Shown here in pieces: positions 31,211 to 39,600 of a stretch of 44,926 nucleotides of DNA (the stretch's first letter is position 1; each line of letters opens with the position of its first letter). The position numbers and the translations under genes were made by a program. Origin of the DNA: Abiotrophia sp965245735 (GTDB taxonomy: Bacteria; Bacillota; Bacilli; Lactobacillales; Aerococcaceae). The stretch lies in contig CBDFAX010000016.1 in assembly GCA_965245735.1 (NCBI GenBank), forward strand, positions 1-44,926. Direction: 5' to 3'. The notes under the pieces were generated by a model. The model was not told where the DNA came from, ran no database searches, and saw only the letters and a list, made by a program, of their open reading frames with translations.

Positions 31211-31622
31211 TATGTCAATGCTCGAATTTTGCCCAGCAGCCTATTATCCCTCTGTTGTTTAATAAGCTAATCTTGACGTTAGAGTCCCTAATCTCTTGGC
31301 GCCAAGTCTCCTCAAGTGCAGAGTTTTAACTCTGCGCTGGCAACTGATGCTCGTGGCAAAAGTGTAGCATTTCCCTGTATATACGAAGATGCGATCGCCC
31401 GACGTCGTGATCGTCGTGGCAGCTCTTGTTCGTCAGTACAAGCTGTCATCTCCTTGGACCAGTGAAAATCCAAATGGCAATCGTCCCCTTTGACTGCACG
31501 GGTCTTGAGCGAGACCCTCTGCCGTCCTTCTTACTTTAGAAGGTAATCCTATGAAACTATATATGACAAGGAGTCGGTACCCCCATACACGACTTCCTTG
31601 CTGAGGAGTTTAATCACGTTGC
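31172..31622 (-). ncRNA. Unassigned structured RNA, about 450 nt
   Basis: Minus-strand transcription unit with an extended -10 promoter (31629-31637) and a strong terminator (31169-31210), but no plausible reading frame. Several hairpins are clear: GGGTCT/AGACCC (31497-31514), GCAGAGTT/AACTCTGC (31318-31335), the palindrome TTGGCGCCAA (31296-31305), GGAAGTCG pairing with CGACTCC near the 5' end, and CAGCTTGT with ACAAGAGCTG. A long-range pairing between ACTCCTCAGCAAG near the 5' end and CTTGAGGAG about 290 bases later could close a large domain. It lacks the tmRNA 5' GGATTCGACAGG-type segment and tag frame, the RNase P GAGGAAAGTC core, a T-box GGTGG motif and glmS or group I/II intron signatures. 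It could be one of the large bacterial RNAs such as ROOL, raiA or GOLLD, which I cannot recognise by eye. Confidence 0.65.
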
Positions 31623-31628
31623 ATAGGC

Positions 31629-31657
31629 ATTATAGCACGACTTGAATCGCTTGAAAA
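31629..31657 (-). promoter_or_regulatory. Promoter of the unassigned RNA
   Basis: Extended -10 TGCTATAAT (31629-31637) on the minus strand; a weak -35 candidate TTTTCA lies 17 bases upstream. From here to about 31970 I see no gene, RNA or repeat, only C-rich plus-strand sequence without open frames. Confidence 0.65.
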
Positions 31658-31970
31658 GGGGGTAAACTCATTTTTTTGTCAAATTCGACATTTTTTTGAT
31701 AATTGTCTATTCAATCCCGGTCTCAAGGCACTTTGACGACTATTTTTCCTAGTCATTAGGCCTACCCAGACTGGCCCAAAATTCCCTTCTAACTTGCGCC
31801 AGCAATCCAAGCCTCCATTTTCCCACCTCAGTCAACCCTCCCCATAATCTTGCCAGGCAATATTAACCTTAGGCTTTTATCATCTTTGCCTACATATATG
31901 ACGAATTGTAAGATAACCCATCCAATTTATAAAGAATCTTTACAGCTCGGATTTGATAGCTCAGCCCATC

Positions 31971-31997
31971 AAAAAAAGACCCGGCTATTGCCCGGTC
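31971..31997 (-). terminator. Terminator overlapping the end of the 128-residue membrane protein gene
   Basis: Minus strand: AGACCGGGC, loop AATA, GCCGGGTCT (one mismatch), then seven T's. The left arm is formed by the last four codons of the gene at 31985. Confidence 0.85.
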
Positions 31998-32371
31998 TCC
32001 TTATCTGCTAATTTATCTTTGACTCCAGCCACCATGTTGCGCCCCATGCCCTTAATATGAGCTAGGAGACCTAGGAGACTGTCCAAATAAGTGTCATCGC
32101 CCCGCACCGCTAGCATAACCGTCTCGCTCCCCATATAAGCTGCTAAGAAGAACAAGAGACTATAGATCAGATTGAGCAGTTGAACACCCGTCCCAACCTG
32201 ATACTGCCAGTAGGCCCAGACTTCTTGGACCCCGTAGAGGGCCAGGATTAAGAGTAAGAACCAAACCGCCTTTTGCCATTCAGGCGTAAAGTGTGATTTG
32301 CGCCGAACCAAAATATAGGCTGCCGCAGCCGTTAGGATAATATTCACAGTCACCAGTAAGAAATTCAGCAT
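31985..32371 (-). CDS. Small membrane protein of unknown function (three helices)
   Basis: 128 residues. The N-terminal helix MLNFLLVTVNIILTAAAAYILV is followed by a basic segment, then helices AVWFLLLILALYGVQEVW and LLNLIYSLLFFLAAYMGSE, and a charged C-tail ending DKLADKETGQ. I do not recognise a family. Start ATG at 32371 is chosen because GAGGAGGG lies seven bases upstream; a longer frame to 32461 has no binding site. It is transcribed alone, with a terminator that overlaps its own stop codon. Confidence 0.8.
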   Translation of the reverse strand: MLNFLLVTVNIILTAAAAYILVRRKSHFTPEWQKAVWFLLLILALYGVQEVWAYWQYQVGTGVQLLNLIYSLLFFLAAYMGSETVMLAVRGDDTYLDSLLGLLAHIKGMGRNMVAGVKDKLADKETGQ

Positions 32372-32535
32372 CTTACTCCCTCCTCGCATCATATCTTTCT
32401 TTACTTCTAGTATAGTAAAGTTTAGGGGCTCTAGGCAAGGAAAATTTAGCCCTAAGGTCAAAAATCGGTCTTGAGACCGAGCCCTAGGCAGTTTTTGGCA
32501 AGGCTGGCCGATTTGTTAGCTCCAACACTTACTAG

Positions 32536-32563
32536 TTGCCTTTCTAGGCAGACTTGCTATAAT
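32536..32563 (+). promoter_or_regulatory. Promoter of the Ser-rich protein gene
   Basis: -35 TTGCCT (32536-32541), 16-base spacer, -10 TATAAT (32558-32563) preceded by TGC. Confidence 0.75.
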
Positions 32564-32598
32564 GATGATAGTATAATCGCGCACAAGGAGCATCCAAC

Positions 32599-33135
32599 AT
32601 GAAAAAGGCAAAACTCATCGCCCATATTATTCTTATTATACTGGCTATCGGGACAGTGGATGTGCTGGCTAATTTTAGTGGCCTCGATCTGATGAACCAC
32701 CTAGATGCCTGGGTTGGTCGGCGCCCCGACCATATCTCAGCGCCTAATGAGTCTAGCCACGAGTCGTCCAAGGACTCCTCCTCTAGCGACCACTCCAAGG
32801 AATCGTCTGAGTCCAAATCGGAAAGTTCCTCTTCTAGCTCATCCTCTTCATCCAGCTCTTCCTCATCTGAATCCTCTTCGTCATCTAGCCAATCCTCCGA
32901 GTCCCGTCCAACAAACCAAGACAACGACGACCAAGACTCGCCAACTAGTCCAAACACTCGCCAAAACGACGACTACACCGCGCCAACAAGTCCAACCACC
33001 CCGGCGCCAAGCCCAGACCCAGTTACCCCGCCAACCCCGGCGGACCCAGTGGTCGAACCCCAACCAGACCCAACACCTGACCCAACCCCAGCCCCACCAG
33101 CAGATGGTGGCGGCGTTGATGGTGCGGGGGAATAA
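32599..33135 (+). CDS. Small exported or membrane-anchored protein with Ser-rich and Pro-rich tail
   Basis: 178 residues. A hydrophobic N-terminal helix (LIAHIILIILAIGTVDVL) is followed by a short folded-looking stretch and then an extended region of nearly pure Ser with scattered Glu, Asp and Lys (about 50-105). A Pro/Thr/Asp-rich stretch follows, ending GGGVDGAGE. There is no LPXTG motif, lipobox or known domain. Such tails usually span the cell wall or serve as glycosylation or phosphorylation targets. The start ATG has AAGGAG eight bases upstream and a good promoter precedes it. The Ser run is encoded by mixed TCN and AGC codons, so the repeat is maintained as protein more than as a DNA slippage tract. 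Confidence 0.85.
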   Translation: MKKAKLIAHIILIILAIGTVDVLANFSGLDLMNHLDAWVGRRPDHISAPNESSHESSKDSSSSDHSKESSESKSESSSSSSSSSSSSSSSESSSSSSQSSESRPTNQDNDDQDSPTSPNTRQNDDYTAPTSPTTPAPSPDPVTPPTPADPVVEPQPDPTPDPTPAPPADGGGVDGAGE

Positions 33136-33143
33136 GTAGATAG

Positions 33144-33177
33144 AAAAATCCCAATCCATGATGGATTGGGATTTTTT
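33144..33177. terminator. Bidirectional terminator after the Ser-rich protein gene
   Basis: Stem AAAAATCCCAATCCA with its complement at 33162-33176, A-rich on the left and T-rich on the right. It ends the Ser-rich gene and once probably served the VOC gene on the other strand. Confidence 0.93.
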
Positions 33178-33184
33178 GTCGCGA

Positions 33185-33256
33185 TTAAACTTCCTGAGCG
33201 AAGCTGATTTGGTTATTATCTGGGTCTAAAACATCGAAGACATAGACGACAGCATT
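33185..33256 (-). pseudogene. C-terminal remnant of a VOC (glyoxalase/bleomycin-resistance fold) protein
   Basis: The last ~20 codons read VFDVLDPDNNQISFAQEV then stop. The DPD(G/N)N.I.F ending is typical of VOC-superfamily proteins, where the Asp-rich turn leads into the last strand. Upstream of about 33256 the frame continues only as the antisense of another remnant, so the rest of the gene has been lost. This is the left junction of the AT-rich island. Confidence 0.6.
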
Positions 33257-33544
33257 GAAGTCAATATAAGACCTGTTATAGTAAATGATGAAGATCCTGA
33301 ATATACTACCACAGGTATCTATTTTGGCAGTGAAGCCAATCTGAGAATTAGAGGCATGCTTGAACAATGTCAAAAAATGAAGGAGAAATATGAGAATAAC
33401 GAAATTACAAAAGAAGCATTGGAAGATTGGAAAGCTAACTATCCCGACAGTCTGAAAAAAGATTATGTTCCTTTTGAAGAAAGCAATGTAAAATTTTACA
33501 GAAAAGGTATAACCGCTAATGTTCCACCGGATATTATAAAGTAA
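33230..33544 (+). pseudogene. 5'-truncated gene of unknown function (about 104 codons left)
   Basis: A plus-strand frame opens after a TAA at 33227 and runs to 33544 with convincing coding character: acidic, soluble, ending YRKGITANVPPDIIK. It has no start codon with a binding site; the first ATG, 33356, has none. I do not recognise the family. Its size, AT-rich composition and neighbours would suit an immunity-type or stress protein fragment, which is only a guess. A hairpin terminator follows at 33553. Confidence 0.55.
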
Positions 33545-33552
33545 GCATAGAA

Positions 33553-33602
33553 AAAGCACATAGCTGAAAGATTTTACAATCTTAAAGTCATGTGCTTTGT
33601 TT
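33553..33602 (+). terminator. Terminator after the truncated plus-strand gene
   Basis: AAAGCACAT (33553-33561) pairs with ATGTGCTTT (33590-33598), with an inner AGATT/AATCT helix, followed by a T-rich stretch. Confidence 0.75.
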
Positions 33603-33646
33603 TTACACTATTCGATGATTTAGACAAACTGGGGGTTATATTTTAC

Positions 33647-33769
33647 TTACAAAATAGTATGAAAAACTATACGAATAAGTAGAATTAAAATTGCGCCTAC
33701 TACACATACAGCAATTACTTTTTGAAAATTTCTTTTTTCTTGTTTAGTCATATAGTTATACCATTTCAT
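33647..33769 (-). CDS. 40-residue membrane peptide
   Basis: Short gene beginning MKWYNYMTKQEKRNFQK and followed by one hydrophobic helix, VIAVCVVGAILILLIRIVFH. GGAGG lies nine bases before its ATG, within a leader (AAATTTGGAATTTTGGAGG) that resembles those of the next two genes on the same strand. A basic cytoplasmic N-terminus with one membrane helix is all that can be said. Function is unknown. Confidence 0.65.
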   Translation of the reverse strand: MKWYNYMTKQEKRNFQKVIAVCVVGAILILLIRIVFHTIL

Positions 33770-33830
33770 AAACGGATACCTCCAAAATTCCAAATTTACT
33801 TAATCTAATAAATAGGGAGTTCAAGATTTA

Positions 33831-34199
33831 CTAAATATCCAGTACTTCTACTATTTCTCCATTTTTTTCTTTAAACATAATTTTTTTGACTACTTCTTCT
33901 CCTAAATATTTTGTAAACTTAGTCAATTCTGTTGATACTTCAAATACTATATTATGTTTTATATCACTTAATTCAAAACTCGAATCATATCTTGTTTTAT
34001 CTGACCAATAGTTCCAATTTATATCTGTCCTTTCATAATAAACATAGTTTCCTTTTGGAGTTACAAATACTCTTTTATTTATTAACTTCTTTTCATCTTC
34101 GGATTTAAATATTTCAGAATACAGCTTCATCCCTTTAAATACTTTGTAATTGCTAATTTTATCATTTGAAATATTTAATTTAATTTCTTCATACTTCAT
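33831..34199 (-). CDS. EXLDI-type small protein, function unknown
   Basis: 122 residues, AT-rich gene. The central RVFVTPKGNYVYYERTDINW and the exact C-terminus EVLDI resemble the small family named for its terminal E-x-L-D-I; that assignment is from memory of the motif and is tentative. ATG 34199 is chosen because GGAGG lies seven bases upstream within the repeated leader. No membrane segment is seen. It belongs to the guaA-adjacent island. Confidence 0.65.
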   Translation of the reverse strand: MKYEEIKLNISNDKISNYKVFKGMKLYSEIFKSEDEKKLINKRVFVTPKGNYVYYERTDINWNYWSDKTRYDSSFELSDIKHNIVFEVSTELTKFTKYLGEEVVKKIMFKEKNGEIVEVLDI

Positions 34200-34205
34200 A
34201 GAAAA

Positions 34206-34322
34206 CCTCCACAAATTCAAATTTATCAACCACTATTTTCACAAAAGCCTCTCACCAAAATGATAGAAGGCTTTTTGTATCATTCAGTTGAATTACTTTG
34301 CTTGCGATTATACCCGCTCAAT
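34206..34322. repeat. 117-bp direct repeat, copy A
   Basis: It starts CCTCCACAAATTCA, contains the hairpin built from AAAGCCT/AGGCTTTT, and ends GCTCAAT inside the last codons of the pyrophosphatase-like gene. It is about 87% identical to copy B at 34642-34758, with two compensating single-base indels. On the minus strand it supplies the end of one gene, its terminator and the leader of the next gene. Confidence 0.9.
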
Positions 34323-34634
34323 ATGAGACTTGAAATATTTCTCTTGAAATCTAACAGCTTCTTCAATTTCTTCCACTGTATATTTTGTTCCTATTGGAGC
34401 AACAACCCATTTTTCTTCAACGTCATCGTCCCTTTTGATAACTGCAATTAATTCTCCCTCATATTCATCTACTGCTTTATCAACGCCAAGTACATACACA
34501 TCTTGTTCTTCTCCATCAGGAGCGATTATTCCTTCAACATAACCATAATTGATTGGATAAATATGTTCCGGATAATCAGGGTGAGAACTCCCTAGTGGAC
34601 GATCTATTTTAACTTTTAAAACTTTGTCAATCAT
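34308..34634 (-). CDS. Inorganic pyrophosphatase-like small protein
   Basis: 108 residues resembling the core of family I soluble inorganic pyrophosphatases: VKIDRPLGSSHPDYPEHIYPINYGYVEG with the YPINYGYV signature, then the acidic loop APDGEEQDVYVLGVD that supplies metal-binding Asp residues, and KWVVAP. It is shorter than true family I enzymes (about 170 residues), as in a group of small proteins annotated as pyrophosphatase whose activity is uncertain. It is flanked by the two 117-bp repeats and is part of the AT-rich island. Its last residues (HIERV) lie within copy A at the position of guaA's IEWE. Confidence 0.82.
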   Translation of the reverse strand: MIDKVLKVKIDRPLGSSHPDYPEHIYPINYGYVEGIIAPDGEEQDVYVLGVDKAVDEYEGELIAVIKRDDDVEEKWVVAPIGTKYTVEEIEEAVRFQEKYFKSHIERV

Positions 34635-34641
34635 ATTATCT

Positions 34642-34758
34642 CCTCCACAAATTCAGGTTTGTCACCCACTATTTCCACAAAAACCTCCCACCAAAAAGGA
34701 TAGAAGGCTTTTGCATCATTCAGTTAAATTACTTTTCTTGCGATTACTCCCACTCAAT
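34642..34758. repeat. 117-bp direct repeat, copy B (includes the guaA 3' end)
   Basis: Partner of copy A at 34206-34322. It ends in the last codons of guaA (ATTGAGTGGGAG plus TAA on the minus strand). The 3' end of guaA is a known integration site for genomic islands and integrative elements, so the repeats may be att-derived or arose by duplication of the guaA tail with terminator and leader. Confidence 0.9.
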
Positions 34759-36294
34759 GGTTGCTGGTGGTTTACTTGTAATGTCATAGACCACGCGGTT
34801 AACATGGGCTACTTCGTTGACAATGCGGGCGCTGATGACTTGCAACACTTCCCACGGTAGGCGGGCGAAGTCGCTAGTCATCCCGTCGATAGAGGTAACG
34901 GCACGAATCCCGATGGTGTAATCGTAGGTCCGGCCATCCCCCATAACCCCAACAGATTTGAAGCCTGGGAGTACGGTGAAGTATTGCCATACGTCACGGT
35001 CTAGGCCATGGTTGGCAATCTCTTCGCGCAGAATGGCGTCTGATTCACGGACGATTTCGAGTTTTTCTTCAGTGATTTCGCCGATAACCCGAATACCGAG
35101 ACCTGGGCCTGGGAATGGTTGGCGCCATACTAGACTGTCTGGCATCCCCAGCGCTGTCCCCAAGGCACGTACTTCGTCCTTGAAGAGGGTATTGAGGGGC
35201 TCAATCAACTCGAACTGCATATCTTCTGGCAGACCGCCCACGTTGTGGTGAGACTTGATAGTCTCGGCTGTCTTGGTCCCAGACTCGATGATGTCGGTGT
35301 AGAGGGTCCCTTGGGCTAGGAAGTCTACCCCTTCCAGCTTAGCTGATTCGTCATCGAAGACATAGACGAATTCATTCCCGATAATTTTACGTTTTTGTTC
35401 AGGGTCGCTCACGCCGGCTAACTTGGACAAGAAGCGGTCCTTGGCGTTAACCCGGATGATGTTAAGACCAAATTTACCTGCCAAGCTATCCATAACTTGG
35501 TCGCCCTCGCCTTTACGCAAGAGGCCGTGATCGACGAAGATACAGGTTAATTGGTCGCCAATGGCTTTCTGTAAGAGCACCCCTACGACGCTGGAGTCAA
35601 CCCCACCGGACAAGCCAAGCAGGACCTTACGGTCGCCGACTTGTTGGCGAATTTTGGCTACTTCGATTTCGATGAAGTCTTCCATGGACCAGTCGCCCTT
35701 GGCCCCACAGATATTAAAAGCAAAGTTGCGGAGCAAGTCATTCCCGTGTTCAGAGTGACGCACTTCTGGGTGGAACTGGACGCCGTAGATTTGACGGGCT
35801 GGGTTCTCGAAGGCCGCCACCGGGCAGTGATCGTTAGACGCCGTCACGCTGAAGCCTTCAGGCACTTGCACGATTAAGTCACCATGGCTCATCCAAACCT
35901 TCTCATGGCTATCTAAGCCCTGGAAGAGACCAGCTTCACGTTGGTGAACATCTAACATGGAGCGACCATATTCGCGCTTGTTAGCAGATTCGACTTTACC
36001 GCCCAAGAGATGGGTGGTCAACTGCATGCCATAGCAAATCCCTAAGATTGGAATCCCCAATTCGAAGATGGCTGGGTCAATGGTGAAGGCACCCTCAGCA
36101 TAGACGCTATGTGGTCCCCCTGAGAAGATAATCCCCTTGACATTGCCTTCGGCTTGAATGTCGGCAGCACTGGTATCATTGGGTAATAATTCACTGAAGA
36201 CCCCAAATTCCCGAATGCGGCGGGTAATCAACTGGTTATACTGACTCCCAAAATCCAACACAATAATTTTCTCTAACGATGCCTGTGTTTTCAT
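34744..36294 (-). CDS. guaA: GMP synthase (glutamine-hydrolysing)
   Basis: Converts XMP, glutamine and ATP to GMP. 516 residues, full length. The N-terminal class I glutamine amidotransferase has ILGICYGMQL (catalytic Cys) and GVQFHPEVRHSEHG (His-Glu). The ATP-pyrophosphatase domain has the P-loop LGLSGGVDSSV. The C-terminal dimerisation domain contains RQPFPGPGLGIRV and ends KPPATIEWE. ATG at 36294. The 3' end forms part of a 117-bp direct repeat and borders an accessory island. Upstream lies a terminator and tRNA-Leu, so guaA is a single-gene unit. Confidence 0.98.
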   Translation of the reverse strand: MKTQASLEKIIVLDFGSQYNQLITRRIREFGVFSELLPNDTSAADIQAEGNVKGIIFSGGPHSVYAEGAFTIDPAIFELGIPILGICYGMQLTTHLLGGKVESANKREYGRSMLDVHQREAGLFQGLDSHEKVWMSHGDLIVQVPEGFSVTASNDHCPVAAFENPARQIYGVQFHPEVRHSEHGNDLLRNFAFNICGAKGDWSMEDFIEIEVAKIRQQVGDRKVLLGLSGGVDSSVVGVLLQKAIGDQLTCIFVDHGLLRKGEGDQVMDSLAGKFGLNIIRVNAKDRFLSKLAGVSDPEQKRKIIGNEFVYVFDDESAKLEGVDFLAQGTLYTDIIESGTKTAETIKSHHNVGGLPEDMQFELIEPLNTLFKDEVRALGTALGMPDSLVWRQPFPGPGLGIRVIGEITEEKLEIVRESDAILREEIANHGLDRDVWQYFTVLPGFKSVGVMGDGRTYDYTIGIRAVTSIDGMTSDFARLPWEVLQVISARIVNEVAHVNRVVYDITSKPPATIEWE

Positions 36295-36404
36295 GCTTTG
36301 CTCCTTTACTTGATCTTGTTATTGCTTATTGTACCAAAACCCTGTCCCGGTGTCATTAAATGTCGATGAGAGTTAGAATGACTAGCCTCAACCCTATATA
36401 TAAC

Positions 36405-36427
36405 AAAAAAGGAGGGTTGCCCCTCCT
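36405..36427 (-). terminator. tRNA-Leu terminator
   Basis: Minus strand: AGGAGGG, loop GCAA, CCCTCCT, then a T run, seven bases past the mature tRNA end. Confidence 0.9.
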
Positions 36428-36433
36428 CGGTGA

Positions 36434-36516
36434 TGCGGCCAAGAAGACTCGAACTTCCACGGGGATACCCCCACTGCCCCCTCAAGACAGCGCGTCTGCC
36501 ATTCCGCCATGACCGC
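36434..36516 (-). tRNA. tRNA-Leu (anticodon GAG)
   Basis: Class II tRNA of 83 bases. Acceptor arm GCGGTCA/TGGCCGC with discriminator A, D-loop GGCGGAATGGCAGAC, anticodon arm CTGTC-TTGAGGG-GGCAG giving GAG, a long variable arm (TGGGGGTATCCCCG) and T-loop GTTCGAGTC. The CCA end is not encoded. The anticodon reads CUC and CUU codons. Confidence 0.95.
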
Positions 36517-36533
36517 AAAATCACTACTCGATT

Positions 36534-36562
36534 ATTATAGCATCCTGGACTAAGCATGGCAA
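36534..36562 (-). promoter_or_regulatory. tRNA-Leu promoter
   Basis: Minus-strand TTGCCA (36557-36562), 17-base spacer, TATAAT (36534-36539) preceded by TGC, 17 bases from the mature 5' end. Confidence 0.8.
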
Positions 36563-36608
36563 GCAATTTTTTCAGAATTTTATCGCTAATCCCCTTGTCC
36601 TAAATAGA

Positions 36609-36640
36609 AAAGAGGCTGAGACAAAAGTCTCAACCTCTCT
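36609..36640 (-). terminator. GH101 gene terminator
   Basis: Stem of AGAGG and TGAGAC blocks (one mismatch) around an AAAA/TTTT loop, with a T-rich tail on the minus strand, nine bases past the stop. Confidence 0.85.
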
Positions 36641-36648
36641 TATCTAAG

Positions 36649-39600
36649 CTAGGCTTGATCTTCAGGACGTTTGGTTGCAACGAGGCCTAATCCGGCTAGC
36701 AAGGATAGGGCAGCTGCGCTGAAGAGTAAGGTTTGATCACTTTCACCGGTAGCTGGCAATTGTCCCTTGCCCTCACTTGGGGTTAATTGAGCAGCCTGTG
36801 CCACCAATGGCCCACCCGCTTGTTCTGCTGGGTTAGCAGGTTGACTTGGGGTAGTTGGCTGGCTAGGAGTAGATGGTTGACTTGGAGTTTCCTGACGCTT
36901 ACCGAAACTTACCGCATAGAGCGAGAAGTGGTTAACCGTCAAGGCCACACGTCCATCATTCATCATCTCAAATGGCACTTCATTGACGATTTCTTTGCTG
37001 TCGCTGGTCAAGTAGTAAGCCTTGGTCACAGCCTTGTCCACTGGGAAGATAACCTTAGCATCACCTTTGACAGGGACTTCCTTGCCGTCTTTGTTGAGGA
37101 AGCTGATTTCATAGGCTTGGTGCTCGTCTTCGCCTAGGGCTGCCAACTTCTCTTTGAGCGGCACAACAGATACTGCCACGATGCTTGGATCCAAGTGTTT
37201 GGTTGGAATCTTAATCGAAACGCGTGTATCGCCGTCATTATCCTCGAAGGTTGCTTCGGTCTTGTCCGCATTGAGGGTCACCTTAACCCCTTGGGTCTCA
37301 TAGAGTGGCAACTTAGTGCCTGGTTGGTCCGGTTGACTTGGTTGGTCTGGCTGACTTGGCTCTGGTGCCTTGATTTGCTTGAGGTAATCCGTCATACGAT
37401 CCAGGGCCAACTTGGTTAATAAGTTGTCGCGGCTGAGGCCTTGGTAATAGACATCTACCGCCTTAAGTGCCTGACGAGCTTCCTGGCTATCAATGGCTTT
37501 GACCCGCTCTAATTGGGCTTGATAAGCGGATAGATCCAGCGGCGTATCGGCAATCTCTGGTAGGACAAAGCGTAATTCGGCCGCTGATTGGAAGGCGCCG
37601 CCATCCCCGTAGGACTCTGTCCCAGTAATGGTTGCCTTCTTGACCTTAATTGGCTTATCGAATGGAATCACCTTGGTCTTGGCGTCGTCGGCCCAGCCGT
37701 CAAATTCAAAGCGATGTTCCTTACCTTCCTCATCCACTAAGACTAGGTTCCCCTTCTTGAGGCGACCGTTCGAAGCGTCTTGGCGTGGCACATATTCGAA
37801 GCGTGTGATTTCCAATACTTTATTGAAGTTTACCGTAGCTGGTTCGCCGATGGCCCGGCGATCCCATGGCGTATGCCATAAGCTGCTATTGTCTCCATCG
37901 AAGGCATACCAGAAATCTTCCCCTTCATGATAAGGCGCGTCTACAGATTCGATATCATCCCAGTTAGCGGCAGAACGTCTAGCTTGTAGGGCTTCTTTGG
38001 CTGTTTGAACGGCTTCAATTAGCTTGTTGGCATCTTCCACGCTAATGTTGTCATCTGCTTCAGTCAAGGCTAGCAGGGCATTCTTATAAGCTTCTAGGCT
38101 ATCTGGTGTATAGTTGCCGTCTACCACTGGCACATTTTCCTTGTAAGCTTCATCTACCAGTAATTTACCTGTAACGGTCACTTCTTCAATTTGGAGGTTA
38201 TCCATCATGAAGTCCTTATAGCCGCGGAAGTCTACAGCACTACCAGTCTCACCCTTATTGTCGGAGCCTCGACTGGTTGAGTAAATCCCTACCCAGGTAT
38301 TGCCAGAATCAGAGGCTTGCACGATGAAGCTAGCCTTACCTGGCTTGTCGGAACCCTCCCAGGTATTGCGTAAGCTATGCATCTTGAGCTTGCTGCGACG
38401 GGTGTACTCGCCATCCCCTTCGACAAAGGCATAGGCATCGTGAGAGCCTGCTTCATAATCGAAGGTGACACGATAGGTCTTACCTGCTTCGAAGCGGAAG
38501 TTTTGTGGGATGGTTTGATAGACCAGTTTGTCACGTCCGGTCAAGCCATTGGTCTTGAGCGACCAGTTGCCCTCAATGACGTCGTTAATCTTCTTATCAT
38601 TCCAGCCCCGTTGGGTATATGGGTCATGCCGTTCTGACAAGTGAGTCCGGTTATCTTCTACCCCTTCAACGTTACCGATAACGAATGGGAAAATCCCTTG
38701 TGGCACGTCTTCGAAGTCTTGCTTGAAGCTACCTGGCGTCGTATCATGCTTACCACTATACATCTTGGACTGGTTCTCGAAGACCCGAATCTCATCGAAG
38801 TAAGTAGCTTCCTGATCAGCATCACGGCCAAGGGTCAGGGTGACGTTGCTGACATCGGAGCCGGTCGTGAAGAAGACATACATGTTTTGGAAGTAGCTGG
38901 TATTACCAACTGTTGCATTCTTAGGCAAGGTGTTGTGGGCGTGCGCTTGAACATAGTTCTTGGCAATAGATTTATGGGTGTAGTTGCTGATGGTTTGGTC
39001 ACCCGACTTAATGGTGATGTCGGCCTTAGCATTACTACGGTTATCCACCCCAACATAGACAGCATAACGGGTGTTAGGCTTTAAGTCAGTTAATTTCTGG
39101 GTTAGAGTGACGCGTTCCTTGTTGCCTTCAATTCGCAGCATTTCATTAGCCCCTTGGGACTTGACGATTTGAGCGTGTTGGCTATCCCCTGTCTTGGTCC
39201 AGTGATCCAAGGTGCCGCTGTTGAAACCTTGGTCATAGAGGTGGAGGCCTTCGCTCCAGGTCATGGTGCGTTTGCCTTGGGCTACTTTGTAGAGCACATA
39301 AGGTTGATTAGCGAGCGCATCAATGGTAATACGACCTTGACTATCAACAGCTAGTTCTACTTGGTCCTGTTTACCTTGGTCGGTCAACTTGTAGAGATAG
39401 ACCTTATCACCACGCCAAGCTTCTGGCAAGGTCCAGGTGGTTTGCCCAGCTGTCTTGGAGAAGAAGTACATTTTCTCTTTGTCGCCGGTCAAGGCTTTAC
39501 CGTTAGCATCCCAGTTCCATGGAGTCAGGTAGGCGCCCGCATTTTCAATCACACGACCGTTGAGGGTGACCGTACGTTGACGGTAGCCGGCATCATTCGG

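Noticed and set aside
31172..31622. tmRNA or RNase P RNA
   Set aside because: The conserved tmRNA ends and tag frame and the RNase P core sequences are absent on both strands.
32544..32957. Acidic minus-strand frame opposite the Ser-rich gene
   Set aside because: It is the antisense of TCN Ser codons, has no binding site, and a good promoter and RBS support the plus strand.
33185..33559. 124-residue minus-strand protein
   Set aside because: Only the last ~20 codons look like a protein family (VOC). The rest, rich in Phe, Ile and Cys, is the antisense of a convincing plus-strand coding frame.
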